Shown: piece by piece, positions 51,448 through 60,653 of the stretch | Numbering within the stretch: position 1 is the first letter of the stretch | Layout: each line of letters opens with the position of its first letter | Source: Opitutaceae bacterium | GTDB taxonomy: Bacteria > Verrucomicrobiota > Verrucomicrobiia > Opitutales > Opitutaceae | Length of the DNA stretch: 64,000 nt | Direction: 5' to 3' | Assembly (NCBI GenBank): GCA_030693515.1 | Contig: JAUYAK010000083.1 | Span: 1-64,000, forward strand | Notes under the pieces: model-generated | The model's database searches: none | Seen by the model: the letters and a program-made list of their open reading frames with translations, nothing else | Told to the model about the DNA's origin: nothing | Program-made: the position numbers and the translations under genes

Positions 51448-52572
51448 ATGAATGTTGTGTGTTTCGTATCCACGTGCCTTGGTCGCACGCGCGTCGCGCT
51501 GGCTCTGCTGGTGCTTGTCTCGGTTTCGCTCTGCACCCAGGCCCCCGGCTCGACTGCCGCCGCCCGGCAGGCCGCCGCCGATACGGCGTGGGCGGCAGTC
51601 GGGGATCGGGTCAGGGTCGCGGGTGACACCAAGGTGTCCGTCGGCCCCGTGGCGGTCGCCATCCTCAAGGCCGAAAAGAACCAGCGCGCGCACAACTATC
51701 GCGCCGCCGCGCAGGGCGCGCGCGATTTTGCGGCCCAATATCCCGAGCACGGCAAGGCGGGCGAGGCGCGCAAAACCGCAGTGCTCGCCGAGCTCGAAGG
51801 CACGCTGAGCGGCGACAAGACCCACGAACGCGCGGCGGTCGCGGCGGCCGCTGCGTTCCGCAGCGACAAGGCCAACCCCGTTCCCGCGCGCTACGAGGTG
51901 GCTCATGCGATGGACCGGCGTGACGTGAGCAAGAAAATCCTCTGGCGGCCGTGGTATGCGCACACCCCGCTCGCCGAGCAGATGCTCGACCGGCTCCATG
52001 CGGAGTTCGGCGGTATTCCCGAGGTCTATGCCGGTTACCTCGCGCTCGCCGAGCATACCAACTGCGACAACGGCCGCGATGTTGCGCTCAAGCTCGTGCA
52101 GTCATCCGCGCCCGCCGCCACCAAGGCGGCGGCGCAGCGCCTTCTCGACCGCTACGCCCTGGTGCGCCAGCCGCTGGATTTTCCCCTCGTGCCGACGCAG
52201 GGACCGCGCACGACGCTCGCGCAACTGGCGGGCAAGCGCACGGTCGTCGTCTTCTACGATGGCACCCGTTCGCCGGCCGGACCGCCGGGACTGCACGATT
52301 TCAGGAAGAATCCCACGCCCGATACCCGCTGGGTTTACATCGCGCTCGGCACGCCAGCGGCGCTTGCCCCGGGCAAAAAACCCAACGCCGCCCCGCCTGG
52401 CACCCTGTGTGTGGAGCCGCTCGGGTTGCGGAGTCCGGTGGCCGCGCAGCTCCGCCTGAACCGGCTGCCCTTCGCCCTCGTCCTCGATGAGCAGAAGCGG
52501 CTCTCCAGCTACGGCCGCATCGACGAGCTGCCGTGGATGCTCAGCACCACCCACCGCGTGATCGCGCGCTGA
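51448..52572 (+). CDS. Secreted protein with helical repeats and a thioredoxin-like end lacking CxxC
   Basis: 374 residues. Signal peptide 1-32. The middle (about 60-240) is helical with TPR-like pattern (HNYRAAAQGARDFAAQYPEHGKAGEARK). The end (about 250-370) looks like a thioredoxin/AhpC fold (LAGKRTVVVFYDGTRS, LNRLPFALVLDEQKRLSSYGRIDEL), but the redox cysteines are replaced (DGTRSPAGPP), so it is probably not a thiol enzyme. It starts 34 bases after a G11 tract and precedes the giant hydrolase-tailed protein by five bases. Function unknown. Confidence 0.65.
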   Translation: MNVVCFVSTCLGRTRVALALLVLVSVSLCTQAPGSTAAARQAAADTAWAAVGDRVRVAGDTKVSVGPVAVAILKAEKNQRAHNYRAAAQGARDFAAQYPEHGKAGEARKTAVLAELEGTLSGDKTHERAAVAAAAAFRSDKANPVPARYEVAHAMDRRDVSKKILWRPWYAHTPLAEQMLDRLHAEFGGIPEVYAGYLALAEHTNCDNGRDVALKLVQSSAPAATKAAAQRLLDRYALVRQPLDFPLVPTQGPRTTLAQLAGKRTVVVFYDGTRSPAGPPGLHDFRKNPTPDTRWVYIALGTPAALAPGKKPNAAPPGTLCVEPLGLRSPVAAQLRLNRLPFALVLDEQKRLSSYGRIDELPWMLSTTHRVIAR

Positions 52573-52577
52573 ACGCC

Positions 52578-55500
52578 ATGCCTGCCTCCGCCTCCCTGCA
52601 TCGCGTCCCGGGCCTGCGCTACCGGGCCCTCCGCTTTTTTCTTCTCACGGTTCCTGCCGCGCTTCGCTCGGTCGTTTCCGTGTTCACGCTTTGCCTCGCC
52701 CTGTTTGCCGCGGGAGCTGCTTCCGCCCAGGCCGCCAACAGCATCCAATGGAACTCGATTGATCTCCCGGCGACCGGCCTCGGTGGCACCACGATCAGTT
52801 TCACCGCCACCGTCGAGAATACGGGCGATGACACGTGGGGCTGGAACCACTACCTGGAGCTGAAGGCCATGGCCGATGGCGCGCACCTCTGGTATCCCTC
52901 CGTGGATGGCCTTGAGCCGGGCCAGCAGACCACCGTGACCTTCTGGCTCGAACTTCCCGCCGCCGGCGGCACTCACACCTACGGGTTCACGGGCATGGAG
53001 CACAACGTCGAGTATTTCGGCGGCACGCAGACGCGCACCATCACGGTGACGCCGGCGCCCGTCTATGCTGGCGTGAATCTCTCCAGCACCACGCTAGACC
53101 CGGCCGCGCTGCCGGTGATTTCCACGACGGATGCGATGACGCCGTTCTACCGGCTGCGGACGAAGATCCTCGATGGCACCGGCTGGGGCTTCCACGCGGC
53201 GACGACGTGGATGAACAACGGCCTGCGGCTCGATCTGGCTCCCCCCGCCGGCTACTACCAGGCCGCGCTCTACTGGCTCAAATACGATGCCGTGAGCGGC
53301 AACCTGCTCCCTCACGGCCAGGGGCCCGATCGCATGGTGTCCCTCACGGTCCCCGCCAAAGTGGAGCTGACCGCCTACAATTTCGACCTCGCGGCCGGGC
53401 CGAGGATTTTTTCCACGCGGCAGTTTGGAGGGACCTATTTTGAACTCCACGCGGAGTTTCGCAACGCCGCCGGCGCAGTGTGGCATGCGCAGAGTCCCCG
53501 GAACCAAAACATGGCGGAACTCAGCGTCCTCCCGCCCGCCGGCAACTATCAGGTGACCCTCTTCTGGAAATTGTTTTGGAACATGGTCGATTGGGTTCCG
53601 TATGAGGTCGGCCCGCCCAACGTCATGCCCGTCACGATCTCCAGCAATGCGATCCCCGTGCTCGACCAAGCCGGTGAAGTGAGGCGGGAATACACGGAGG
53701 ACGAGGAGGGCAACGGGTCCGACTACACCGTGCCCGGTGTGCATGACTTCACCGTGCCGGTCGCCGGGACTTTGCGCCTCGCCACGAGCGCGCTCTACAG
53801 CACGAGACTCCATTTGATCGAGATGCCGAGCGAGTCTGGTTTGAGCTCGGGCGACGATGCGCTCACCCTGCAGGTGGCGGCCGGGAGCTACCGTGTGGTC
53901 GTGGACACCAATGAGTGGACGTCCGGCCCCTATCAGATCACGGGCCGGCTCGTGCCCGCGATGGCCAAGCCCGTCCTGACCAACGGCGACACCGCCACGG
54001 GAACCTTTGGCGTCGCCTACACCGCCGCCAACCCGCTGCACACCATCACCGCCACCGGCCCAGGCTCGGTTTCATATTCCGCGTCCGGCCTGCCCGCCGG
54101 CCTCGTGATCGACCCCGCCAGCGGCAAAATCACCGGCACCCCCACCGCCGCCGGCACCTACTCGCAAGTCTGGGTGCAGGCCGCCAACCCCGCCGGGCCG
54201 ACCGGGAAATTCATCACGATGATAGTCGCCAAGGCCACGCCTGTCTTGGTGCCGGGCTCGTTCGTCAAACAAGAGCGTTTTGACGTGCCGTATTTTTCCG
54301 TCACGCCCGCGATGCTAAACGCCCAATTCACCCATCCTGCTGGCTTCAGTGTGGGCCCGCCTAGTCCCGTGACTTACCGTGCTCTTTCGGTTCCTGGAGG
54401 CCTCGTAAGCAATCCTTTCACTTGGAATTCTTATGCCGGCATCGGTTATGCAGACAGCCCGCTACTCGTAACCGCGATTTCCCCGGAAAATGAGAACTAC
54501 AATCGCTTCGAGGTCACGGTGCCCTTCGACTGTGTGGACAGCGAGCCTCCGGCCACGCCCAATGCGCGGGTCGTCCTGCGCACGCCGAGTTCTTTTTCGG
54601 TGAGTTGGGATCGCCCTTTTGATAACGTCGGCGTGATCGGCTACGAGGTGGTCCTCAACGGCGGGGCGCAGACGTTCACGCCTGTCCTCCCCAACCAGCT
54701 TTTCACCGGCCTCGCGCCCAGCTCCACCCATACGGTCCGCGTCCGCGCGCGGGATTACCGGGGTAACTGGTCGCAACCCGTCACGGTCACCGCCATCACT
54801 CTCGCGGCGGGGCAGTCGCCGGTTTACTCCGCCCTTTGGCAGGACGTAAACGGCGACGGCCTGCGCGACGAAATCGCCGATGCGCCCGATGCGCTGGAGG
54901 TTTTTGCCGTGCAGGAAACCGTCGAAACCGTGACCTACTCGAACTGGGTGCAGGACTTCATCCAGCTGCCTGGCACTTGGTATTATGAAAGCGTCACCCG
55001 TCGCTTCCGGGAAGGGGTTCAAACCTACTACTATCCCTACTATGAGCCGGGCGAAATCGTGCCCTTCTGGACAGAGGAGACTCAGACCATCGAAGTCGAA
55101 AAAACGCTGCCGCAATTCCGCTTCGTGGCGCAGGGTGGCGAGCGCTACACCGTCGTTCGGGTGTTTACAGGCAGCGATGGTGGGGTGCGCTATGGCACGC
55201 TTTTCCCACCCACAGTTTTCGAGGAGAATCCCCTCTCGCCGGCCGCGGTGCATTGGTGGGAGCCTGCCAATTTTTGGCCGACACTGGCTGTGCATGCCTT
55301 TCCCACCAAAGTGGTGCGCCTCTCCCAGCCACCGGCGGGCGTGCAGCTGAACATGCCCGGGCTCGGGCAAGTCTCGTTGCGAACTGGGACAGGCGGCGTC
55401 TCCGGCACGATGACTTTGCCGGGTGGCGTTACCATCGACGCCGGTGCCAATGGCGTCTCGATTTCCAACGGCACCGCCACCGTGTCGGTCAATGGCGGCA

Positions 55501-57746
55501 CCACGTCGGTCAACATCTCGCTGCCGGGCGGGTATCAGGTCACCGGCGTCTCCAACGGCACGGTCACGATCTCCGGCCCGGGTGGCGCGAGCATCGCCAC
55601 GGGGCCCGGCGGCACCACGATTACGATGCCGGGCGGAACCTCCATCACCGTCAACGGCAGCGGTGCCATCGGCGTCACGCTCCCGCAGGGCCAGGGCGCC
55701 GCGCTCGGCAATGCCATCGATATGCTCGGCCGTGCGCTCGGCATCGACCTAGGCAACGGCATCGGGACCAGGACCAAAATCGTGCCGCAGGGCGGCGACC
55801 CCAGCCTGATCATTTGGGAGAACAGCGCCGGGGTCGACCTCGGCAACCGCCCGCCCGGCGTTTACACCGTCGGCACGACCAGCGATAGCCGCGGCATGTC
55901 CGAGACCGGCCCCCAGCCGACGGCGCAGAATATCGTGTGGTTCACCCTGACGATTCGGCCGCCCACCATCAGCCTATCGGGTCCGACTCACATGTGGATT
56001 AATGACGACACTGATTCTGGCGATTTCGGCGCCGGTGATGTGCCGTCTCCCTCGGCACCCAATTTTTCTGACTCGGTCGTCAACGGCATACGCGACTTGG
56101 TGGATTTTTTCCCTGTCGTGCTCAACCTACGGGATCATGTGCTCGCGATGCCGCCGGGGCCAGATGTGAAATACAAGCTGAAGCATGCGGGCGGCGCATT
56201 GAACTTCGTCTATTCCAACCTTACTTCCGCCAACGCCGATTCCTACCACCGTCAGGTTCTGCCGACAGGGTTTGGTAGTAATTTCAACCAACCTGCGGGA
56301 GAGGCGCAGACCCAACAAATCACGGCGGCTGGCGTGGAACTGGCCGCCTCCTTCCTGACGCGTATCGGGAACGGCACCGGCAACGTCATCCTCATTGAGG
56401 GCCGGGCGCAAAGCAGCACCACCTTGGTCCTTTCAGTTGAACGGGCCGATGGCGCGGTCATTTCATCGTTTGAAATGCCGCTGCGAATCAGCGCCGTCGA
56501 GACCATGTTCCGCCATGTCGATCTTTCGAACTTGAACCAGGAATATGAGGGTGCGCCCATTTCACCGTCGCCGGCCGCGCGGGTGTCGCAAAGCGGCAAC
56601 CCCGGCGATCCCTATCCGGACGGAATGACCAATGGGAAATATTTTGTCTTCCTGCACGGCTACAACGTCGATGGCCAGCAAGCCCGTGGCTGGAACTGCG
56701 AAGTCTTCAAGCGCCTCTACCAAATGGGCAGCCGTGCGCGATTCGTCGGCGTGACGTGGCACGGCGCCACCGGGTTGGATTACCACAAGGCGGTTTACCA
56801 CGCTTTCCAAACGGGCAGCGTGCTCGGCGCGCATCTCAGTGCGTTCGGTGTGTCCGGCGATGTGACAGTTGCCGCCCACAGCCTCGGCAACATGATGGTG
56901 AGCCACGCCATCGCGAGCGGCGGATTTCTGCCGACACGCTACTTCATCATCAACGGCGCAGTCCCCATCGAGGCCTACAACTACAATGAGGTCGATGCCG
57001 TCCAACGGGGGAAAATGATTGAGGACGATTGGCAGACGAGGGACCGGCGTTTCTACGCTGCCAACTGGCACGAACTTTTTCAGCACACGACCGATGATGT
57101 TCGCAATCAGTTGAAATGGAAGAATCGGTTTTTTCCCGCCATCGAAAACACCGCTGTTTACAACTTCTATTCTCCTGGTGAGGACGTCGTCGCAAAAGCC
57201 GAGACCGCGACTGCGGCGGTCTTGGTTTCTGTTCTCCGGCAAGGATTCAATTTCACCCGCGGCGCGTGGACAGCCCAAGAATTGATCAAGGGCGTGAATT
57301 GGACTACCTCAATGGGTGCGCTTTTCTTGGAGCGAAAACAAGCAGGTTGGAATGCGCGTATTCTTCGGTATGGAACTAATCCCGGCGGGGAAGTTGCGAA
57401 CGACACACTTAAAACCGAGCCGTATTTCGAGCGCTTTTTGGAGCAGGAATTGATGCACACAGATTGGACAATCGCCTCGGCGAAAGCGGCGACCGGAAAG
57501 GTGCGAAACGATCTGCTGGCCCGTGCCATTCCAGCCTTATCCTACGCCGTCGCCGTCGATCAGCTGCCTGGATTACCTGCAGGGCGAAATTTCAACATGG
57601 AGTTTGAGGGGAGGCAGGGCGGCTGGCCGACGGATGGGCACTCTGGTCAGAATGCCAACCGCTGGTTGCACAGCGATTTTCGCAATGTGGCCCTTCCCTA
57701 CGTGCATCCCATGTATCTCAAGATGATCGAACTTGGAGGACTATGA
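52578..57746 (+). CDS. Giant secreted multidomain protein with C-terminal alpha/beta-hydrolase
   Basis: 1722 residues. Signal peptide about 20-50. Order by reading: Ig-like domain of NBR1/NEW3 type (53-160, VENTGDDTWGWNHYLEL), beta-rich region (160-455), He_PIG (460-555), fibronectin type III (658-740), a region with DVNGDGLRDE calcium-type loop near 755, a Gly/Ser/Thr-rich stretch with short repeated strands (933-1040, GGTTSVNISLPGG), then an alpha/beta-hydrolase (about 1355-1530) with oxyanion segment YFVFLHGYNVDGQQARG and nucleophile AHSLGNMMVSHAI (Ser near 1435). The final 200 residues have no family match and lower GC. The hydrolase suggests lipase or esterase activity on an outside target. 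Gene starts five bases after the 51448 gene and overlaps the next one. Confidence 0.75.
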   Translation: MPASASLHRVPGLRYRALRFFLLTVPAALRSVVSVFTLCLALFAAGAASAQAANSIQWNSIDLPATGLGGTTISFTATVENTGDDTWGWNHYLELKAMADGAHLWYPSVDGLEPGQQTTVTFWLELPAAGGTHTYGFTGMEHNVEYFGGTQTRTITVTPAPVYAGVNLSSTTLDPAALPVISTTDAMTPFYRLRTKILDGTGWGFHAATTWMNNGLRLDLAPPAGYYQAALYWLKYDAVSGNLLPHGQGPDRMVSLTVPAKVELTAYNFDLAAGPRIFSTRQFGGTYFELHAEFRNAAGAVWHAQSPRNQNMAELSVLPPAGNYQVTLFWKLFWNMVDWVPYEVGPPNVMPVTISSNAIPVLDQAGEVRREYTEDEEGNGSDYTVPGVHDFTVPVAGTLRLATSALYSTRLHLIEMPSESGLSSGDDALTLQVAAGSYRVVVDTNEWTSGPYQITGRLVPAMAKPVLTNGDTATGTFGVAYTAANPLHTITATGPGSVSYSASGLPAGLVIDPASGKITGTPTAAGTYSQVWVQAANPAGPTGKFITMIVAKATPVLVPGSFVKQERFDVPYFSVTPAMLNAQFTHPAGFSVGPPSPVTYRALSVPGGLVSNPFTWNSYAGIGYADSPLLVTAISPENENYNRFEVTVPFDCVDSEPPATPNARVVLRTPSSFSVSWDRPFDNVGVIGYEVVLNGGAQTFTPVLPNQLFTGLAPSSTHTVRVRARDYRGNWSQPVTVTAITLAAGQSPVYSALWQDVNGDGLRDEIADAPDALEVFAVQETVETVTYSNWVQDFIQLPGTWYYESVTRRFREGVQTYYYPYYEPGEIVPFWTEETQTIEVEKTLPQFRFVAQGGERYTVVRVFTGSDGGVRYGTLFPPTVFEENPLSPAAVHWWEPANFWPTLAVHAFPTKVVRLSQPPAGVQLNMPGLGQVSLRTGTGGVSGTMTLPGGVTIDAGANGVSISNGTATVSVNGGTTSVNISLPGGYQVTGVSNGTVTISGPGGASIATGPGGTTITMPGGTSITVNGSGAIGVTLPQGQGAALGNAIDMLGRALGIDLGNGIGTRTKIVPQGGDPSLIIWENSAGVDLGNRPPGVYTVGTTSDSRGMSETGPQPTAQNIVWFTLTIRPPTISLSGPTHMWINDDTDSGDFGAGDVPSPSAPNFSDSVVNGIRDLVDFFPVVLNLRDHVLAMPPGPDVKYKLKHAGGALNFVYSNLTSANADSYHRQVLPTGFGSNFNQPAGEAQTQQITAAGVELAASFLTRIGNGTGNVILIEGRAQSSTTLVLSVERADGAVISSFEMPLRISAVETMFRHVDLSNLNQEYEGAPISPSPAARVSQSGNPGDPYPDGMTNGKYFVFLHGYNVDGQQARGWNCEVFKRLYQMGSRARFVGVTWHGATGLDYHKAVYHAFQTGSVLGAHLSAFGVSGDVTVAAHSLGNMMVSHAIASGGFLPTRYFIINGAVPIEAYNYNEVDAVQRGKMIEDDWQTRDRRFYAANWHELFQHTTDDVRNQLKWKNRFFPAIENTAVYNFYSPGEDVVAKAETATAAVLVSVLRQGFNFTRGAWTAQELIKGVNWTTSMGALFLERKQAGWNARILRYGTNPGGEVANDTLKTEPYFERFLEQELMHTDWTIASAKAATGKVRNDLLARAIPALSYAVAVDQLPGLPAGRNFNMEFEGRQGGWPTDGHSGQNANRWLHSDFRNVALPYVHPMYLKMIELGGL

Positions 57747-57748
57747 CT

Positions 57749-58759
57749 ATGAAAAATGTCGCTTGGATCGCTTTCGTATTTGGGTTCGCCACGCTGCGAG
57801 GTGAAGTAGTTCGTGTGCGCGTCACTGACGATGACGCGCGCCCTATCGCGGGCGCGCAAGTGCGGGTGATTTTCGGCGCCACGCTCGCCGATGGCACACG
57901 CGACGTGACTGTGCCATTCTTGACTGACCAACGCGGCACCGGCGTAGCACGTGGTCGGGCCGAGTTCAGGACCTCGGTTTTTCTATCCAAGCCGGGCTTT
58001 TACGATGTGCGCGTTGATGGCTTACGCGCGGGTCAGGACCACGACTTGGCCCTCGTGCTGCGTGAGCGCAAGAATCCGATCTCGCTATATGTGGCACGTG
58101 TAGGAAGCGATCGTGTGGAGTGGTTCCCGAAGCGCGGCGTATGGCTGGGCTTCGATTTTTCGGCTGCAGACTGGATTGCGCCATACGGAAAAGGGAAAAG
58201 TGAAGATATTCGTTTCAGGTTTCAGAACGTGTTTCGAGACTACGATGAAAGGGTAAAAGAAAACCTCGCGGACTCCATGATGCGGAACAAACGAGCTTAC
58301 ATTGCTCGTGGCGAGGAATGGACTGAGGAAAAATACAAACTGGAGTTCGGAAAATGGGACGCCGTGCTCGAAGTCTCTTTCCCCGGAGAACAGGATGGGC
58401 TGATCGAAGAGACGCTGCGCTACCTGCCCTACAATGAAATGAGACTGCCGCACGAGGCTCCCTCTGAGGGTTATGTTCCCACTTGGCGCACTGAGACCAA
58501 CAGCTACGGGCCGCCCCAGCGCCGCGAAAACGTGGGTTTTTTCCTGCGCACCCACACCAAGCTCGACAGCCGCGGCAACATCGTCTCCGCCCACTACGCC
58601 AAGTTAACCGGCGACATTGAGGTCGATGCGCGTGGCTCCATCCGGTTCCACTGCTATTTTAACCCCGTCGCCAACGACCGCAACCTCGAGTTCGACTATG
58701 AACGGAATCTCTTTCCCAAAGACATGGTCGGAGCCCGCAACGTGCCCCTCAGGCCCTGA
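57749..58759 (+). CDS. Secreted protein of unknown function, partner of the giant hydrolase
   Basis: 336 residues. A signal peptide (MKNVAWIAFVFGFATLRGE) is followed by a carboxypeptidase-regulatory-like Ig segment (VVRVRVTDDDARPIAGAQVRVIF ... GFYDVRVDGL, about 18-105) and a C-terminal part without recognised family (WFPKRGVWLGFDF, YFNPVANDRNLEFDYERNLF). GGAGG at 57735-57739 sits nine bases before the ATG at 57749, which is preferred over the ATG at 57743 that overlaps the preceding stop. G+C is lower than the window average, as in the end of the preceding gene. The coupling suggests that the two work together. Confidence 0.65.
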   Translation: MKNVAWIAFVFGFATLRGEVVRVRVTDDDARPIAGAQVRVIFGATLADGTRDVTVPFLTDQRGTGVARGRAEFRTSVFLSKPGFYDVRVDGLRAGQDHDLALVLRERKNPISLYVARVGSDRVEWFPKRGVWLGFDFSAADWIAPYGKGKSEDIRFRFQNVFRDYDERVKENLADSMMRNKRAYIARGEEWTEEKYKLEFGKWDAVLEVSFPGEQDGLIEETLRYLPYNEMRLPHEAPSEGYVPTWRTETNSYGPPQRRENVGFFLRTHTKLDSRGNIVSAHYAKLTGDIEVDARGSIRFHCYFNPVANDRNLEFDYERNLFPKDMVGARNVPLRP

Positions 58760-58798
58760 CATTGCGCTGGCCAGAAGACCCCTGGCTTCACCTCCATT

Positions 58799-59650
58799 AT
58801 GAATCACGCATTATCAATCAGTCTCCTCGTCTTTCTGGCTTCGGACATTTGCGCGCAGACTCTCACGCCGCGAACGCTCGCCCCCCTCGGCCTCCTGCGC
58901 CTGAAAGACGATCCCAAGCCCGGCGAAGCCGCCAAGCTCACCGCGACTAAATTCACCATCGACGACCTCGCTGCCAACGCCGCGCCCGGCGCGGCGTTGG
59001 GCAAGAAGGACGACGTCGATGTGCTCACGCTCAATGCCGGCCGCGAATGGTCGCGCAACCTCCGCGGCTCCCCGCGCGACGTGACGTTTGTCTCGTTCCA
59101 ACTTCACGCCTCCGCCGGCACCATCGTCGACATCGCGGGCGCGCGCCTCGGCATCACGGCCAGCGTGGTGGACCGCAGCCTCCAGCTCATGTATGACGAC
59201 TCCACGACCGGGCTGCTCCAGTGGAAATCGTTCAACCTCCACCTCGGCTCCGGCCGTTACGAGGGCCAGACCATGGCCGCGCTCACCACGCTCACCGTGC
59301 GCATCGATCCGACCACGGGCACGTGGGACCTCTACTCCGGCTCCCGCCTGCTCGCGGACCGCCTGCCCCTCATCGACTCAAAGAAGAACGACCGCCGCTT
59401 CGTCCTCCGCGCCGGCAGCGAGGGCGCCTGGCTCACCGGCCTCGTCTTCGCCGACGAAAACCCGCTCTACGAAGACGCCAATGCCAACGGCATCGACGAC
59501 CGCTTCGAACTCCAGACCCGCGGCACGCTGCTCCCCGCCAACGCCCCGCTCGAATTGCAGAAAGCCATCGCGCAGGAATGGAAAACCGCCCAGCGCAAGA
59601 AAGCCCCGCCCGCCCTCCACGTGCAGCGCCCCCGTCCCGACTCCAAGTAA
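58799..59650 (+). CDS. Secreted protein with calcium-type loop
   Basis: 283 residues. Signal peptide 1-20 (LSISLLVFLASDICAQ). Beta-rich body (REWSRNLRGSPRDVTFVSFQLHASAGTIVDI, LQLMYDDSTTGLLQWKSFNLHLG) with concanavalin/laminin-G-like pattern, followed by YEDANANGIDDRFEL, an EF-hand-like calcium loop often found at the end of surface proteins. No specific family assigned. 39 bases after the preceding gene. Confidence 0.6.
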   Translation: MNHALSISLLVFLASDICAQTLTPRTLAPLGLLRLKDDPKPGEAAKLTATKFTIDDLAANAAPGAALGKKDDVDVLTLNAGREWSRNLRGSPRDVTFVSFQLHASAGTIVDIAGARLGITASVVDRSLQLMYDDSTTGLLQWKSFNLHLGSGRYEGQTMAALTTLTVRIDPTTGTWDLYSGSRLLADRLPLIDSKKNDRRFVLRAGSEGAWLTGLVFADENPLYEDANANGIDDRFELQTRGTLLPANAPLELQKAIAQEWKTAQRKKAPPALHVQRPRPDSK

Positions 59651-59975
59651 TACCAACGTCCCGTATTATTTAGACTTTTCCAAGGTGGGGCTGGCTCTCC
59701 GAGCCGGCCTGGGTTGCAGGGCGATTCGCGACTGGAACCCAGGCCGCTTACGGAGAAGCGGCCCCATCTTCCTGAAGTCCAAATTTCAAGGGCCCTTGGT
59801 ATGAGGCCCAACCTCGCGTCCGCGCTGCAACCCGACGACGCGCGAGGGCGAGACAGGTCGGAGCCGGCTGCGGCAGGAATCGTGTTCGGCCGAGCCGACA
59901 CTCTTGACCCTGCGCGCCGGGTGGAAACGCTTCCGCCCTGCGCCGGTGTCGTTTCCCCTGAGGACGTCGGCGGAC
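59651..59975. other. Gene-free stretch with repeat and possible promoter
   Basis: 325 bases. It holds the family A palindrome (59682-59770) and then about 200 bases of mixed sequence. A TTGACC at 59904 could be a -35 element for the two-component operon, but no good -10 is visible. Confidence 0.5.
59682..59770. repeat. Palindromic repeat, family A (copy 2)
   Basis: Left arm AAGGTGGGGCTGGCTCTCC and right arm ending GGCCCCATCTT, around GGCGATTCGCG. Shares GGTGGGGC, GCTCTCCGAGC and the central GCGA.TCGC with the copy at 5251-5343. Confidence 0.85.
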
Positions 59976-60653
59976 ATGCGCATCCTCGTGATCGAAGACG
60001 AAAAGCAGCTGGCCGGGCACGTCTCGCGTGCGCTGGTGCGGCATGGCCACACCCTCGCCACGGTGCACGACGGGGCGGAGGGCCTCAAGGCCGCGCTCGC
60101 CGATCCGCCGGATCTCGTCGTGCTTGATCTCAGCCTGCCGGGGCTCGACGGGCTCTCGGTGCTCGCGCGGTTGCGCGAAGCGCAGAGCCCCGCCCGTGTG
60201 CTTATCCTCACGGCGCGCAGCGAAGTGGAGCACCGGGTGCGCGGTCTCCATGCCGGCGCCGACGACTACCTCGCCAAACCCTTTGCCATGGACGAGCTCG
60301 CCGCGCGCGTCGAGGCGCTCGGTCGCCGCGGCGCGGCGGGCACCACGGCCGACCTGCTGCGGGTGGCTGATCTGCACATGGACGTGCGGCACCGTCGCGT
60401 CGCGCGCGCGGGCCGGGCGATTGCGCTTTCGCCGCGGGAGTTCGACGTGCTCCAGGTGCTCATGCAGGAGCCGGGCCGGCCCTTCTCGCGCACGGAACTC
60501 TGCGAACGCGTGTGGCAGCGCGACCACGAATACGACACCCGCACCGTCGAAATCTTCATCACGCGACTGCGGAAGAAAATCGACTCGGGTTTCTCCGCGC
60601 CGCTGATCCACACGCTCCGCGGCGTGGGCTACACCCTGAAGGCCTCCGCATGA
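59976..60653 (+). CDS. OmpR-family response regulator
   Basis: 225 residues. Receiver domain with acidic pocket EDE (8-9 region), phosphoacceptor Asp51 in LVVLDLSLPG, Thr79 (ILTA) and Lys101 (AKPF). C-terminal winged-helix DNA-binding domain (about 130-222) with LSPREFDVLQVLMQEPGRPFSRTEL and TVEIFITRLRKKI. A longer open frame upstream is not used: the ATG at 59976 begins the receiver strand MRILVIEDE. Stop overlaps next start (ATGA at 60650-60653). It is expected to be phosphorylated by the kinase two genes downstream. Confidence 0.95.
   Translation: MRILVIEDEKQLAGHVSRALVRHGHTLATVHDGAEGLKAALADPPDLVVLDLSLPGLDGLSVLARLREAQSPARVLILTARSEVEHRVRGLHAGADDYLAKPFAMDELAARVEALGRRGAAGTTADLLRVADLHMDVRHRRVARAGRAIALSPREFDVLQVLMQEPGRPFSRTELCERVWQRDHEYDTRTVEIFITRLRKKIDSGFSAPLIHTLRGVGYTLKASA

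Noticed and set aside
52533-52577. Earlier start for the giant hydrolase-tailed protein
   Set aside because: Those codons overlap the end of the preceding gene and lack signal-peptide character; the ATG at 52578 leads directly into it.
57743-57748. ATG at 57743 as start of the partner gene
   Set aside because: GGAGG would be only three bases away; the ATG at 57749 has normal spacing of nine bases.
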